Assembly: GCA_022793195.1 (NCBI GenBank)
Contig: JAAWCJ010000041.1
Coordinates: 1-44,173 of the forward strand
Direction: 5' to 3'
Length of the DNA: 44,173 nucleotides
DNA from: Lachnospiraceae bacterium
Lineage (GTDB): Bacteria; Bacillota; Clostridia; Lachnospirales; Lachnospiraceae
Below, piece by piece: positions 32,432-40,849 of the stretch. The notes below the pieces were generated by a model. The model worked only from the letters and a program-made list of their open reading frames with translations, was not told the origin of the DNA and searched no databases. Within the stretch, counting starts at the first letter, position 1, and every line of letters starts with the position of its first letter. The position numbers were made by a program, and so were the translations under genes.

Positions 32432-33526
32432 ATGGGAAGAAAGTGCATTGGTATTTACGGCAAAGAAAGAGAATATGCCGGAAAACTGGCGGGATATATC
32501 AGAAGGAGATGTGGAGATGAATTGGAGGTGAGAGTATTTACAAAGAAGGAGATTCTCAAAGAGTGTCTGGAAAGTGATCAGCTGGATTGTGTATTGGTGG
32601 AAAAAGATGCGTGGGGACTATGTAGAAATTACGGAAATGTATGGATGGCAATTCTTTCCGAAGGAGAGGCAGGGCAATCGGTATATGACATTCCGTGTAT
32701 TGAAAAATATCAGTCAGCGGAGCAGATATGGAAGCAGCTTTTGAAGCTTGGAGGTGAAAGGCTGACAGGAAATGGAGGTTTGGCCGCAGAAAATTCAGAA
32801 ACCGTATTTCTTGGTGTTGCTTCGGCAGTTCACGGCTGTGGAAAGACGGCATTGGGACTTTGCCTCAGCCGCTTCCTGGCAAAGCAGGGGCGAACCCTTT
32901 TTCTTACATTGGATGAATTTTCCTGCCTTCCTGAGATTTTAGGAGAGGAGGGGGCGGAAGCGGAAGTCTCGGAACTGTATTATTATTACAGCCAAAAGGA
33001 ACTTACGCGGGCCAGGATTCAGTCAGCCGTATGCAGATGGGGAGAAGCGGAATATCTCGCGCCGGCCGGAGGTTTGGGAGACTTATACAGGGAAGGAAAA
33101 CCGTATGAAACAGATTTTTTCCGATGTATTGCAGAAACAGGGGCTTACCGGTATGTGGTAATTGATATGGGCAACAGCTTGTTTCAAAAAGAAAAGCTTT
33201 TGGGCATGTGCAGAAAATTATATGTCCCTGAGGGGAAAACGGAGGAAAATGCTATCCGTGTTGATCAGTTTCTGAAATGGATGGAATACGAGGGACTTTT
33301 GGAACGGCTTGTTCGATGTAATGTTACGTGGAAAGGGGAAGGAGGGAGGCAGTACAGTTTCAGGAGGGCGCATCTCCTGGAAACAGGAGCGGTGGCAAGA
33401 AGTCTTCTTCAAAAAGATGGCTTTCTTTCGGATGGGGCGGGGGATTTCATTTATGAAGAAAAAGGATATGCGGACAGAACGGGAAGAAAATATGAGAAAG
33501 CGGCTGTTAGTCCGTCTGGAACTTGA
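32432..33526 (+). CDS. CpaE/TadZ-like ATPase, divergent
   Basis: A 364-residue cytoplasmic protein. Residues 1-95 resemble a receiver-like domain (CIGIYGKEREYAGKLAGYI, CVLVEKDAW) without phospho-acceptor support. The MinD/ParA-like ATPase follows, with a P-loop VASAVHGCGKTALG (about 128-141) that lacks the KGG of the usual deviant Walker motif, a switch LTLDEF, and a Walker-B-like YVVIDMG. TadZ/CpaE proteins place Tad pili at one site in the cell. The ATG follows GGAGGAAAG directly. It overlaps the following tadA start by about 74 bases, implying translational coupling. Low sequence similarity to typical CpaE, so the call rests on position and fold. Confidence 0.78.
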   Translation: MGRKCIGIYGKEREYAGKLAGYIRRRCGDELEVRVFTKKEILKECLESDQLDCVLVEKDAWGLCRNYGNVWMAILSEGEAGQSVYDIPCIEKYQSAEQIWKQLLKLGGERLTGNGGLAAENSETVFLGVASAVHGCGKTALGLCLSRFLAKQGRTLFLTLDEFSCLPEILGEEGAEAEVSELYYYYSQKELTRARIQSAVCRWGEAEYLAPAGGLGDLYREGKPYETDFFRCIAETGAYRYVVIDMGNSLFQKEKLLGMCRKLYVPEGKTEENAIRVDQFLKWMEYEGLLERLVRCNVTWKGEGGRQYSFRRAHLLETGAVARSLLQKDGFLSDGAGDFIYEEKGYADRTGRKYEKAAVSPSGT

Positions 33527-34646
33527 AGGAACCGAAGAAGAAGATCAGATTCTGAAATTGATTGATGAAGAAATCGTAAAGGAAAACAGGAGGGAACCGA
33601 TTCCACTGGAATGGAGAATCTCTTTACGGACGGCATTATTTAACAGTTTAAAACGTCTGGATGTGATACAGGAGTTTTTGGAAGATGAATCTGTGACAGA
33701 AATTATGATAAATGGACCGGACTGTATTTTTGTGGAACGGAAAGGGAGGATTTTTAAAAGTGAAAAAAGGTTTTCTTCTAAAGAAAAACTGGAAGATGTG
33801 ATTCAGCAGATTGTTTCCAGGGTTAACCGGACAGTCAATGAGGCCAGCCCCATTGTAGATGCAAGACTTAAAGACGGTTCCAGAGTCAATGTAGTACTGG
33901 GGGCAGTAGCTATTAACGGACCGGTAGTGACAATACGAAAATTTGGAAAAAGGGAATTTTCCCTGGAACGGCTTTTGGAACTTGGCACTTTGACGGAGGA
34001 GGCTTCGGAGTTTTTAAAAGAGAGTGTCAGAAACAGGAAAAATATATTTGTGTCTGGAGGAACAGGAAGTGGAAAAACGACATTTTTAAATGCCCTTTCT
34101 GCCTGGATTCCTGACGGAGAGCGGATCATAACCATTGAAGATTCCGCGGAGCTTAAGTTGCAGAATATGGAAAACCTGGTACGGCTGGAAGCAAGACGTT
34201 CCTGCGGAGAGGGAGAGAGGGAAATCACCATACGGGATTTAATCAAGACAGCTCTTCGGATGAGGCCGGATCGGATTATTGTTGGGGAAGTGAGAGACGG
34301 GGCCTGCCTTGATATGCTTCAGGCCATGAATACGGGACATGATGGCTCCATGTCCACCGGCCATAGCCGGTCGGCAAAGGATATGATGTCGCGCCTGGAG
34401 ACCATGGCGATGATGGGTGGGGATTTACCTCTTGCCGCTATCCGCGAACAGATTGCGTCTGCCATTGATATTATGGTGCATTTAGTAAGAAACCGGGATG
34501 GAAACAGAAGGGTGGAGACGATTTTGGAGGTGCTTGGATATGACAGGGACAGGGAAAAGTACTGTTTCCACAGCCTTTATGAAAGGAACAGGGAAACAGG
34601 AACCCTTGAAAAGACAGGGGATTCGGAGAAAAATACAGACAGATAA
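33453..34646 (+). CDS. tadA: Tad secretion ATPase TadA/CpaF
   Basis: A 397-residue hexameric ATPase that powers Tad pilus assembly at the inner face of the membrane. The N-terminal domain (about 1-150) has the ITEIMINGPD segment; the motor domain has Walker A VSGGTGSGKTT (about 199-209), ITIEDSAEL, Walker B RIIVGEVRDG (about 273-282) and the His box MNTGHDGSMSTGHS. Start uncertain: ATG 33453 has GGGGGA eight bases before it; ATGs at 33468 and 33492 are alternatives. It overlaps the CpaE-like gene before it and the TadB gene after it (107 bases). Confidence 0.93.
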   Translation: MKKKDMRTEREENMRKRLLVRLELEGTEEEDQILKLIDEEIVKENRREPIPLEWRISLRTALFNSLKRLDVIQEFLEDESVTEIMINGPDCIFVERKGRIFKSEKRFSSKEKLEDVIQQIVSRVNRTVNEASPIVDARLKDGSRVNVVLGAVAINGPVVTIRKFGKREFSLERLLELGTLTEEASEFLKESVRNRKNIFVSGGTGSGKTTFLNALSAWIPDGERIITIEDSAELKLQNMENLVRLEARRSCGEGEREITIRDLIKTALRMRPDRIIVGEVRDGACLDMLQAMNTGHDGSMSTGHSRSAKDMMSRLETMAMMGGDLPLAAIREQIASAIDIMVHLVRNRDGNRRVETILEVLGYDRDREKYCFHSLYERNRETGTLEKTGDSEKNTDR

Positions 34647-35352
34647 GCTCTCGTTTATGCCGTACTTGAAGGCAGAAGGGGCAGTCGGGATATTTGCCTA
34701 CTTGTTTTATCGGAGTATGACGGCGTTTTTGGTTATGCAGCCGCTGGCTTTCTACCTGGCACGAAAGATAAAGCAAAAAGAGGAGGCTTTACGGGAGCAA
34801 AAGCTGTGCGGACAGTTTAAAGATGGGCTATTGGCCCTGGCGGCTTCTTTGAGAGCGGGACATTCGGCTGAAAACGCATTCCAGGATGCAGCGGGAGAAT
34901 TGGCGTTTCTTTATGGGAAAGAGGAAAGAATTACCTGTGAGTTTAAACAGGTGGTTACACGGACGAAAATGAATATGCCTCTGGAACAGGCAGTACTTGA
35001 AATGGCAGGCAGCTGTAAAATTTCAGATATTCAGACTTTTTCCGAAGTGTTTTCAGTGGCAAGAAGGACAGGCGGAGAATTAAGCAGAGTGATTTTAGAT
35101 ACCGTACAGACCATAACCGGGCGTCTGGAGGTACGTGAGGAAATTTATACCATGCTGCGGGGAAAGCAGTATGAACAGAAAATTATGAGGGCAGTCCCTC
35201 CGATTTTGCTCTTTTATATGGATCTCACCTCACCGGGTTTCTTTTCCATATTGTATGAAAGTTTTCTGGGACGCAGCATTATGACATGTTGTTTGATTGT
35301 ATATCTGGCTGCGATTGCCCTGGCGGAAAAGATTGCCGATATCCATGTATAA
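34540..35352 (+). CDS. tadB: Tad inner-membrane platform protein TadB
   Basis: A 270-residue T2SSF-domain membrane protein. It has one helix pair near residues 45-65, a cytoplasmic T2SSF domain (about 85-215; ALAASLRAGHSAENAF and FSEVFSVARRTGGELSRVI are typical) and two C-terminal helices (about 220-262). It forms the platform on which TadA acts. ATG 34540 is chosen for GGAGGT at 34526-34531; an upstream ATG at 34498 lacks a site. The first 107 bases lie inside tadA in another frame. Confidence 0.9.
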   Translation: MTGTGKSTVSTAFMKGTGKQEPLKRQGIRRKIQTDKLSFMPYLKAEGAVGIFAYLFYRSMTAFLVMQPLAFYLARKIKQKEEALREQKLCGQFKDGLLALAASLRAGHSAENAFQDAAGELAFLYGKEERITCEFKQVVTRTKMNMPLEQAVLEMAGSCKISDIQTFSEVFSVARRTGGELSRVILDTVQTITGRLEVREEIYTMLRGKQYEQKIMRAVPPILLFYMDLTSPGFFSILYESFLGRSIMTCCLIVYLAAIALAEKIADIHV

Positions 35353-35400
35353 CTTGTGCAGGAAAAGAGGAGGAAGGGCAGAGAGATATCATGAGGAAAC

Positions 35401-36789
35401 ATGCTGTATAAAGAGGGGAGGGGAGAGAAATTGGGGAAGGCAGGTACTTGGGTGGTGGATAAGTATCGGAACTTCCGAAAACGCTGTGGAAAACCTCCGG
35501 TTTCACCGGAAAGAATCAGACTTTGCCGTAAATTATATCCTTCCGAGAAACCGGAAGAGTTTTTACGAAAGCAGGATGGAAGGCGGATTGGAAAAGCGGG
35601 TATGATTTTATTGGCAGGAGGTATTTTGTGTATGGCGATCTTGTGGTTTAAGGAGGGGCCAGAAGCAATAACCGTCCTGGAGAGGCCTGAATACGGAGAG
35701 ATGGAAACCATTTATCAGCTGGAGGTGGAACGGGAAAACGGTGAAAGACTTCCAATGGAGGTGACAATACCGGAGCGAACTGTTACGCAGGAGGAGGCCA
35801 AACAGTGGTTTGAAGAGGCCTATGAAGAACTTTGTAAAAATATGCTGGGAGAAAACAAAAGTATAGGACATGTGGATACAGATTTGATGCTGCCGGATGA
35901 AGCAGGGAACGGCCTTGTCAAGGCAGAATGGGTTTCCCTGTCGCAGGAACTATTTAATGACTGGGGAGAACTTCAAAAGCAGCCGGGAGAATTACGTAAG
36001 GAGGGAGAAAGAGGATATTATGAGTTACTGCTTTTCTGTGGTGGATACAGCTGCCGATATGAAATAGAATTAACAGTTTATCCGCCGGAGCAGACAGAAG
36101 AGGAAATTTTGCTGGATGTATTGGAAACAGAACTTGTGAAAGGACAAGAAAAAGAGAGTCAGGAAAAGGAAATTTCCCTTCCGAAGAAATATGGAGAGGA
36201 AAGGCTTACATGGTTTTTAGATGGGGAGGAGAATATCGGATACTGGATTTTGGGAATTCCCGTGGCCATTGGACTGCTTTTCACTGTTAGAGAAAGGCAA
36301 CAGGAAAAGGGAAAGCTGAAGGCAAGAGAAAGGGAAATGCTGATGGATTACCCGGAACTGGTTTCTAAGTTCACTGTACTTTTACAAGCTGGCCTGACAG
36401 CCAGAAATGTGTGGGAAAGGATGGTAAAGGAATATGAGGAACGGAAAATGGCAGGCAAGAAGTCCAGATATGCATATGAAGAGATGAGTATTACCTGGAA
36501 TCAAATGAAAAATGGTATGTACGAAAGCAGGGCTTATGGAGAATTTGGGAGACGCTGTGGTCTGCATACTTATATGAAACTTGGGGCGCTTTTGGAACAA
36601 AACTTACGTCAGGGGACAACAAAACTTGCAGTACGATTAAAAGAAGAAGCGGAACTGGCCTTTGAAGAACGGAAAAACCTGGCAAGGCGTTTAGGCGAGG
36701 AGGCAGAGACAAGGCTAATGCTGCCGATGTTTATGATGTTATTTATGGTATTGACGGTCATCATGGTGCCTGCATTTTTATCTTTTTAA
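35401..36789 (+). CDS. tadC: TadC-like platform protein with large extracytoplasmic insertion
   Basis: A 462-residue protein, about 150 longer than usual TadC. Residues 1-62 are cytoplasmic and basic; helix one spans about 64-82. Residues 85-275 are hydrophilic, rich in Glu, with two cysteine/tyrosine segments (YYELLLFCGGYSCRYEIEL), and should face outside. Helix two (about 278-296) leads to the T2SSF domain (about 310-435; TVLLQAGLTARNVWERM) and a final helix. The insertion has no domain I recognise. It may bind the pilin, cell wall or TadE-like proteins. Starts: ATG 35401 (GAGG four bases before) or TTG 35431 (behind GGGGAGGGGAGA). Confidence 0.82.
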   Translation: MLYKEGRGEKLGKAGTWVVDKYRNFRKRCGKPPVSPERIRLCRKLYPSEKPEEFLRKQDGRRIGKAGMILLAGGILCMAILWFKEGPEAITVLERPEYGEMETIYQLEVERENGERLPMEVTIPERTVTQEEAKQWFEEAYEELCKNMLGENKSIGHVDTDLMLPDEAGNGLVKAEWVSLSQELFNDWGELQKQPGELRKEGERGYYELLLFCGGYSCRYEIELTVYPPEQTEEEILLDVLETELVKGQEKESQEKEISLPKKYGEERLTWFLDGEENIGYWILGIPVAIGLLFTVRERQQEKGKLKAREREMLMDYPELVSKFTVLLQAGLTARNVWERMVKEYEERKMAGKKSRYAYEEMSITWNQMKNGMYESRAYGEFGRRCGLHTYMKLGALLEQNLRQGTTKLAVRLKEEAELAFEERKNLARRLGEEAETRLMLPMFMMLFMVLTVIMVPAFLSF

Positions 36790-36810
36790 AACAGAAAGGG
36801 AGTAGTGACA

Positions 36811-37008
36811 ATGACGGAAATTTTTAAAATGGAATACGGACAGGAACCCGAAAACTTCTGGCAGGAAGAAACAGCGGTTGGTGTAGTGGAAATCATTTTG
36901 ATACTGGTAGTTTTGATTTCACTGGTACTGATTTTTAAAAAACAGCTTACTGCACTGGTGAGGGGGATTTTTTCCAAAATAAACAGTGCGGCTGCGGATA
37001 TTTACTAG
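36811..37008 (+). CDS. Flp-type (type IVb) pilin precursor
   Basis: A 65-residue precursor of the main Tad pilus subunit. An acidic leader (MTEIFKMEYGQEPENFWQEE) precedes the cut site TA-VGVVE, then one long hydrophobic helix (EIILILVVLISLVLIFKKQL) and a short polar tail. Glutamate at +5 after cleavage is the pilin hallmark; alanine replaces glycine at -1. ATG 36811 fits AAAGGGAG; a GTG at 36805 is possible. Location between tadC and DUF5702 is typical. Confidence 0.85.
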   Translation: MTEIFKMEYGQEPENFWQEETAVGVVEIILILVVLISLVLIFKKQLTALVRGIFSKINSAAADIY

Positions 37009-38898
37009 ATGGAAAGTCAAAAGGGGCAAGGGAGTATCAGTGTCTTTTTTGCCATGCTTTTAGTGACAATTTTTGCGATTATTTGTACAAGCCTGGAGTC
37101 GGCACGTTATACGGCAGTGTCTTATCTGGCGGCTCAAGCGGAAGAGTCCGCGCTGGAATCCGTTTTTGCAGGATATTATAATCCTGTTTGGAAACGCTAT
37201 CATTTGTTTTTTATGGCAGATGGGCCTGGATTTTTGCCGATGCTGCAGGATTATCTTTCTTACTATGAGAATCCGGAAAAGGGAGGGGGTATGCAGGGAA
37301 CGAATCTATATGAATTTCACCAGAAGGGGATTAAGTTCCTGGAATGTGTTACAGCCGTAGATCAAGGCGGAGAAGCATTTCTTAAAGCCATTGTCGCGGA
37401 TACGGAAGCACATGGAAAAACAGAACTTGCAGAATCTTTACTTGGGCAGTCGGAATTAGTAAAAGAAGCCGGGGAGGTATCCGAATATATTGGAGGGCTG
37501 TTGGAATATGAGCAGGAAATCTCAGCCATAGAGGAAAGCTATAAGGCTATGGAAAGCCAGGGAAAGCATTTGAAAAGTGTCTATCAGGAACTGGAAAAAG
37601 CGCTGAAAGAAGGAACTTTAACAGCAGACATCGGAAAAGAGCTTCTGGAGAAGGCCAAAAACTGTGCGACGGAAACTTCCAGGCAAACTGCGGAAAGTTA
37701 TGCAGAAATTCTTAAATGTACGAAACTGTTGGAAGAGGAGCTGGAACTGGAAACGGAAGAACTTTTAAAAAAGGAGGGGAGTGTTGGTGAACTTTCCTAT
37801 GAGCAGATGGAAACAGAACTTGAGAATCTGAAGGAATATACCAGGGAGGATGGAAGCAGAAGAAATGAAACAGAGTTTCTAAAAGAACTTTTAAATGAAT
37901 GTGCAAAAAATCTGGCGGATGTGGAATTTTGGGAGGATGGCAAGGCGAGTGTAGCTTTACAGGAAGTAGTACGAGAGGGCGGTAAGTCTCTCAGTGTCCT
38001 TTCGGGACATGATTCAGGGGAAAAACAGAAAAGTTCTCTTTTGGAAGTGGTAAAGAGTTGGAAGAGTGAAGGAATCCTTGACCTGGTACTGGAAGATCCG
38101 GGAAATGTTTCTGATAAAACGCTTCCGGCAGGTGACTACCCTTCCGAGACAGCAGGAACATCAGAGGAAGGGGGAACCATATCGGCGCAGGAGAAAGGAA
38201 TGGCCGTTCTTTATACGGTTAGCCATTTCGGAAGATTTGGAAGAGGGCAAAAGGATACTGTACTGGATTACGAAGCAGAGTATATTCTTGGAAAATCTGA
38301 GAATGACAAAGAAAACCTGGCAGTAGTAGCGGAGAAGCTTTTGGCAGTGCGAACCGGGATGAATTTCCTGTATTTACTTGGGGACGGGCAAAAGCAGGCA
38401 GAAGCGGAACTTTTAGCAGCGGCATTGGTGGGGTTTACCGGAATTTATCCATTGGTAAAGTTGATGAAAGGGATTCTTCTGGGAGCGTGGGCGTTTACAG
38501 AGGCAGTTTGTGATGTGCGAATTCTTTTTCAGGGCGGACAGGTTCCTTTGGTTAAAACAGTTTCAGATTGGAATACGTCTCTGGAGAAAGCAGCAGAAGA
38601 GGCATTTTATAAAAGGGAGATATCACAGAGGAAGGGAGTGTGGGATTATGAAGGATATCTTTGTATTTTGCTTCTAATGGGAGATACAGAACATCAATGT
38701 TTTCGGATGATGGATTTGATAGAAGCAAACCTTCGTAAAAACGATTCGGGGTTTTTTATGGAAAACTGTATTTCCAGTGCGGTAGTAGAGGTTTCCTTTC
38801 AGGCGGAGCCAAGGTTTTTTCACCTTCCGATGCCGGGGAAGAGCAGGAATGGAGCATATATTTTTTACAAGACGGCTGCTTACAGTTATTATGACTGA
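37009..38898 (+). CDS. DUF5702 protein (TadG-like large surface component)
   Basis: A 629-residue protein with an N-terminal TadE/TadG-type helix (GSISVFFAMLLVTIFAIICT, about 9-28) and the family-typical SLESARYTAVSYLAAQAEES plus ALESVFAGYYNPVWKRYHLF that mark DUF5702. Residues 140-300 are strongly coiled coil with many Glu and Lys; the remainder is mixed with a hydrophobic segment near 480-510. There is no +5 glutamate after the N-terminal glycine, unlike the two TadE-like proteins, so it may not be cut. It probably forms a large outside part of the pilus machine. The ATG is adjacent to the Flp stop codon, implying coupling. Confidence 0.82.
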   Translation: MESQKGQGSISVFFAMLLVTIFAIICTSLESARYTAVSYLAAQAEESALESVFAGYYNPVWKRYHLFFMADGPGFLPMLQDYLSYYENPEKGGGMQGTNLYEFHQKGIKFLECVTAVDQGGEAFLKAIVADTEAHGKTELAESLLGQSELVKEAGEVSEYIGGLLEYEQEISAIEESYKAMESQGKHLKSVYQELEKALKEGTLTADIGKELLEKAKNCATETSRQTAESYAEILKCTKLLEEELELETEELLKKEGSVGELSYEQMETELENLKEYTREDGSRRNETEFLKELLNECAKNLADVEFWEDGKASVALQEVVREGGKSLSVLSGHDSGEKQKSSLLEVVKSWKSEGILDLVLEDPGNVSDKTLPAGDYPSETAGTSEEGGTISAQEKGMAVLYTVSHFGRFGRGQKDTVLDYEAEYILGKSENDKENLAVVAEKLLAVRTGMNFLYLLGDGQKQAEAELLAAALVGFTGIYPLVKLMKGILLGAWAFTEAVCDVRILFQGGQVPLVKTVSDWNTSLEKAAEEAFYKREISQRKGVWDYEGYLCILLLMGDTEHQCFRMMDLIEANLRKNDSGFFMENCISSAVVEVSFQAEPRFFHLPMPGKSRNGAYIFYKTAAYSYYD

Positions 38899-38931
38899 TT
38901 TTTATTTTACATAGAAAGGGGGTGGAGACAG

Positions 38932-39906
38932 GTGTCCTTTTCCGGCTGGGAATCTAAAAAATTTAATTATAAACAAACTGATATCAATCAGGCTCTGATC
39001 AATTCATCCCTTGTTCCGCAACTAAGATTTGTGGAAACATGTCAAAAAAAACCTCTCCAAGCGCATAAAAAAAACGGTCAAAAATCGATTTCATATGGGA
39101 TCAACCCATGCATATCCCACCGGAAGAGGGCATCTGCCTCCACCTCCCCCATTTCAACAGAAGGAAGTATGACAGTGGAGGCGGCCCTTCTCATGAGTTT
39201 TATTCTGCTGGCGGTGAATGTTCTGTTTTATTTCTTTTATCTGATGGAATTTCAGATAGAGCTACAGTTTTCGATGGAACGAAGTATAAGGGAAGCGGTT
39301 ATTAATCAGGCCGGTCATCTGCAGGAAACCGCAGCCTTATATCATACTGTGACAAGAGAAGTCTCTGAAAAAGAAATTTTTCTGGAAGCAGGGGATATCC
39401 GCCTGGTGAGAAATGAAGACGCTTTGGGGGATGGGAGAGAATTTTTAGATATGACAGCTGTTTTTGAGGCCGGACCCGGAATAAAATTTTTAGGGCCAAT
39501 GAAAGGCATATATATACAGCGATGCCGTCGACGATTCTGGTCCGGACAGGACTTTATAGAGAAAGAGGGGATAGAACAGGAGGATAGTAAAGAGGAGTAT
39601 GTTTATGTAACACAGAACGGGATCGTTTACCATAAAAACAGGGACTGTACCTACTTGAGGCTGTCCGTACGTCCGGTATCCGGTATTGTTGTTCCAATGC
39701 TTAGAAGCAGTGATGGAAGTAAATACAAACCTTGTGAACGATGTATAAAGTTTGTCGGCGCCTCTTATCAGACTGTGTATATTACAGATTTTGGAGATCG
39801 TTATCATAATAGCAGGGAGTGCAGCAGCTTGAAACGGTGGGTGATGAAGGTTCCCATAGAAGAAATTAAGGGAAAAGCGCCATGCAGCAAATGTGGACAG
39901 AAATGA
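38932..39906 (+). CDS. TadE-like pseudopilin with duplicated Cys/His tail
   Basis: A 324-residue protein. A long basic leader (78 residues) ends at the prepilin-type site STEG-SMTVEA, with Glu at +5, followed by one helix (about 84-105). The rest is outside; its end holds two copies of a Cys/His motif: HKNRDCTYLRLSV with CERC (about 233-271) and HNSRECSSLKRWV with CSKC (about 288-322). Each copy offers one His and three Cys, enough for a zinc or iron site. The GTG start at 38932 is supported by AAAGGGGGTGGAG. It is cut probably by one of the two prepilin peptidases. The next gene overlaps its stop. Confidence 0.82.
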   Translation: MSFSGWESKKFNYKQTDINQALINSSLVPQLRFVETCQKKPLQAHKKNGQKSISYGINPCISHRKRASASTSPISTEGSMTVEAALLMSFILLAVNVLFYFFYLMEFQIELQFSMERSIREAVINQAGHLQETAALYHTVTREVSEKEIFLEAGDIRLVRNEDALGDGREFLDMTAVFEAGPGIKFLGPMKGIYIQRCRRRFWSGQDFIEKEGIEQEDSKEEYVYVTQNGIVYHKNRDCTYLRLSVRPVSGIVVPMLRSSDGSKYKPCERCIKFVGASYQTVYITDFGDRYHNSRECSSLKRWVMKVPIEEIKGKAPCSKCGQK

Positions 39907-40334
39907 GGAGGAGGATGAAAAGATACAGAATAGGAGTTTTAATGATATTTCTGGCTGTTTGCAGTGGTTTAGACATTCGTTTTCGGAAGCTTCCTTTTTG
40001 GTTTCTTTTGTTGGGTATGGTTGTGGGAACAGTATTGGAATTTTGTGAGAATGGAATAGGAGAAACATTGTTTTGGAATGTTCTTCCGGGGTTGATTCTT
40101 CTTTTGATTTCTTTTTTACTTCCGTCGCAAATAGGTGGTGGAGATGGATGGATGCTGATGGCCTCAGGGGCGATTACAGGGTGGGAGGATTCGCTTCTGC
40201 TTTTGGAAGGAGGACTTCTGATAATGTTCCCTGTAGCTTTTTTCTGGACAGTCATTCGGAAAGAACGGAAGAAAGCGTTGCCCTTTGCACCTTTTATGCT
40301 GGCTGCCTATTTATATAAATTGATATTGTTGTAA
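39903..40334 (+). CDS. Second prepilin peptidase, A24 family, short form
   Basis: About 143 residues with four membrane helices. Both aspartate motifs of A24 peptidases are kept: SGLDIRFRKLPFW and GGGDGWMLM, with the PFAPFMLAAY segment near the end. It is shorter than the first copy (31793). Start is unclear: ATG 39903 overlaps the TadE-like stop as ATGA; ATG 39915 lies straight after GAGGAGG; ATG 39942 follows AGGAG at good spacing but trims the first helix; ATG 39882 is also in frame. Presence of two peptidases in one Tad locus suggests different substrates. Confidence 0.78.
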   Translation: MRRRMKRYRIGVLMIFLAVCSGLDIRFRKLPFWFLLLGMVVGTVLEFCENGIGETLFWNVLPGLILLLISFLLPSQIGGGDGWMLMASGAITGWEDSLLLLEGGLLIMFPVAFFWTVIRKERKKALPFAPFMLAAYLYKLILL

Positions 40335-40378
40335 ACGTTCTGGAAGGGAAACATGAAGTAGAAGGAAGGAGTATCTGA

Positions 40379-40849
40379 ATGTGCATCGAAGTAAGAAAGA
40401 CTGTCCGGGAAGACAGGTGGGTCAAGGGAGGATATACTGTGGAGGCGGCAGTCCTTCTTCCTTTAGGAATCGCGTTGGTGTTATTTTTAGTCTCTGCCGC
40501 GCTGATTTTACATGACAGAGTAGCGGTGTGTGCATGGGTTCATGAAGCGGCTCAATGGGAGGGATTTCAAAAAAAAGAGGGGAATCACAAAAGTTTATCT
40601 GAAGTGGTGATTTTATCGCAAATGAAAGAGAAGATCGTTTCTGACGGGGAAATGGTTACAGTAAAATGTGAAGGAGAAGGGCAGTTTTTATCCGGGATTG
40701 TAAGGGTTTTATTTTTGTTGGAAGCGCCGCGCTTAGAAGGAAGGGAGTATGTAAAGAGGATTTACGGGGAGCAGGTGGTTCGTTCGCAGGGAGTTTCAGA
40801 AGGAGTGTATGAAGGTGGAAGTGATTTACAAAAGGGAGCAGGGCCGTAA
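40379..40849 (+). CDS. Second TadE-like pseudopilin
   Basis: A 156-residue precursor. A short basic leader (about 17 residues) ends at KG-GYTVEA with Glu at +5, followed by one helix (AAVLLPLGIALVLFLVSAAL, about 23-42) and an outside domain of about 110 residues with no recognised fold. The cut-site motif is the same TVEA as in the protein at 38932, so both are likely processed alike. AAGGAG precedes the ATG by about nine bases. The next gene starts inside its 3' end (41-base overlap). Confidence 0.78.
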   Translation: MCIEVRKTVREDRWVKGGYTVEAAVLLPLGIALVLFLVSAALILHDRVAVCAWVHEAAQWEGFQKKEGNHKSLSEVVILSQMKEKIVSDGEMVTVKCEGEGQFLSGIVRVLFLLEAPRLEGREYVKRIYGEQVVRSQGVSEGVYEGGSDLQKGAGP

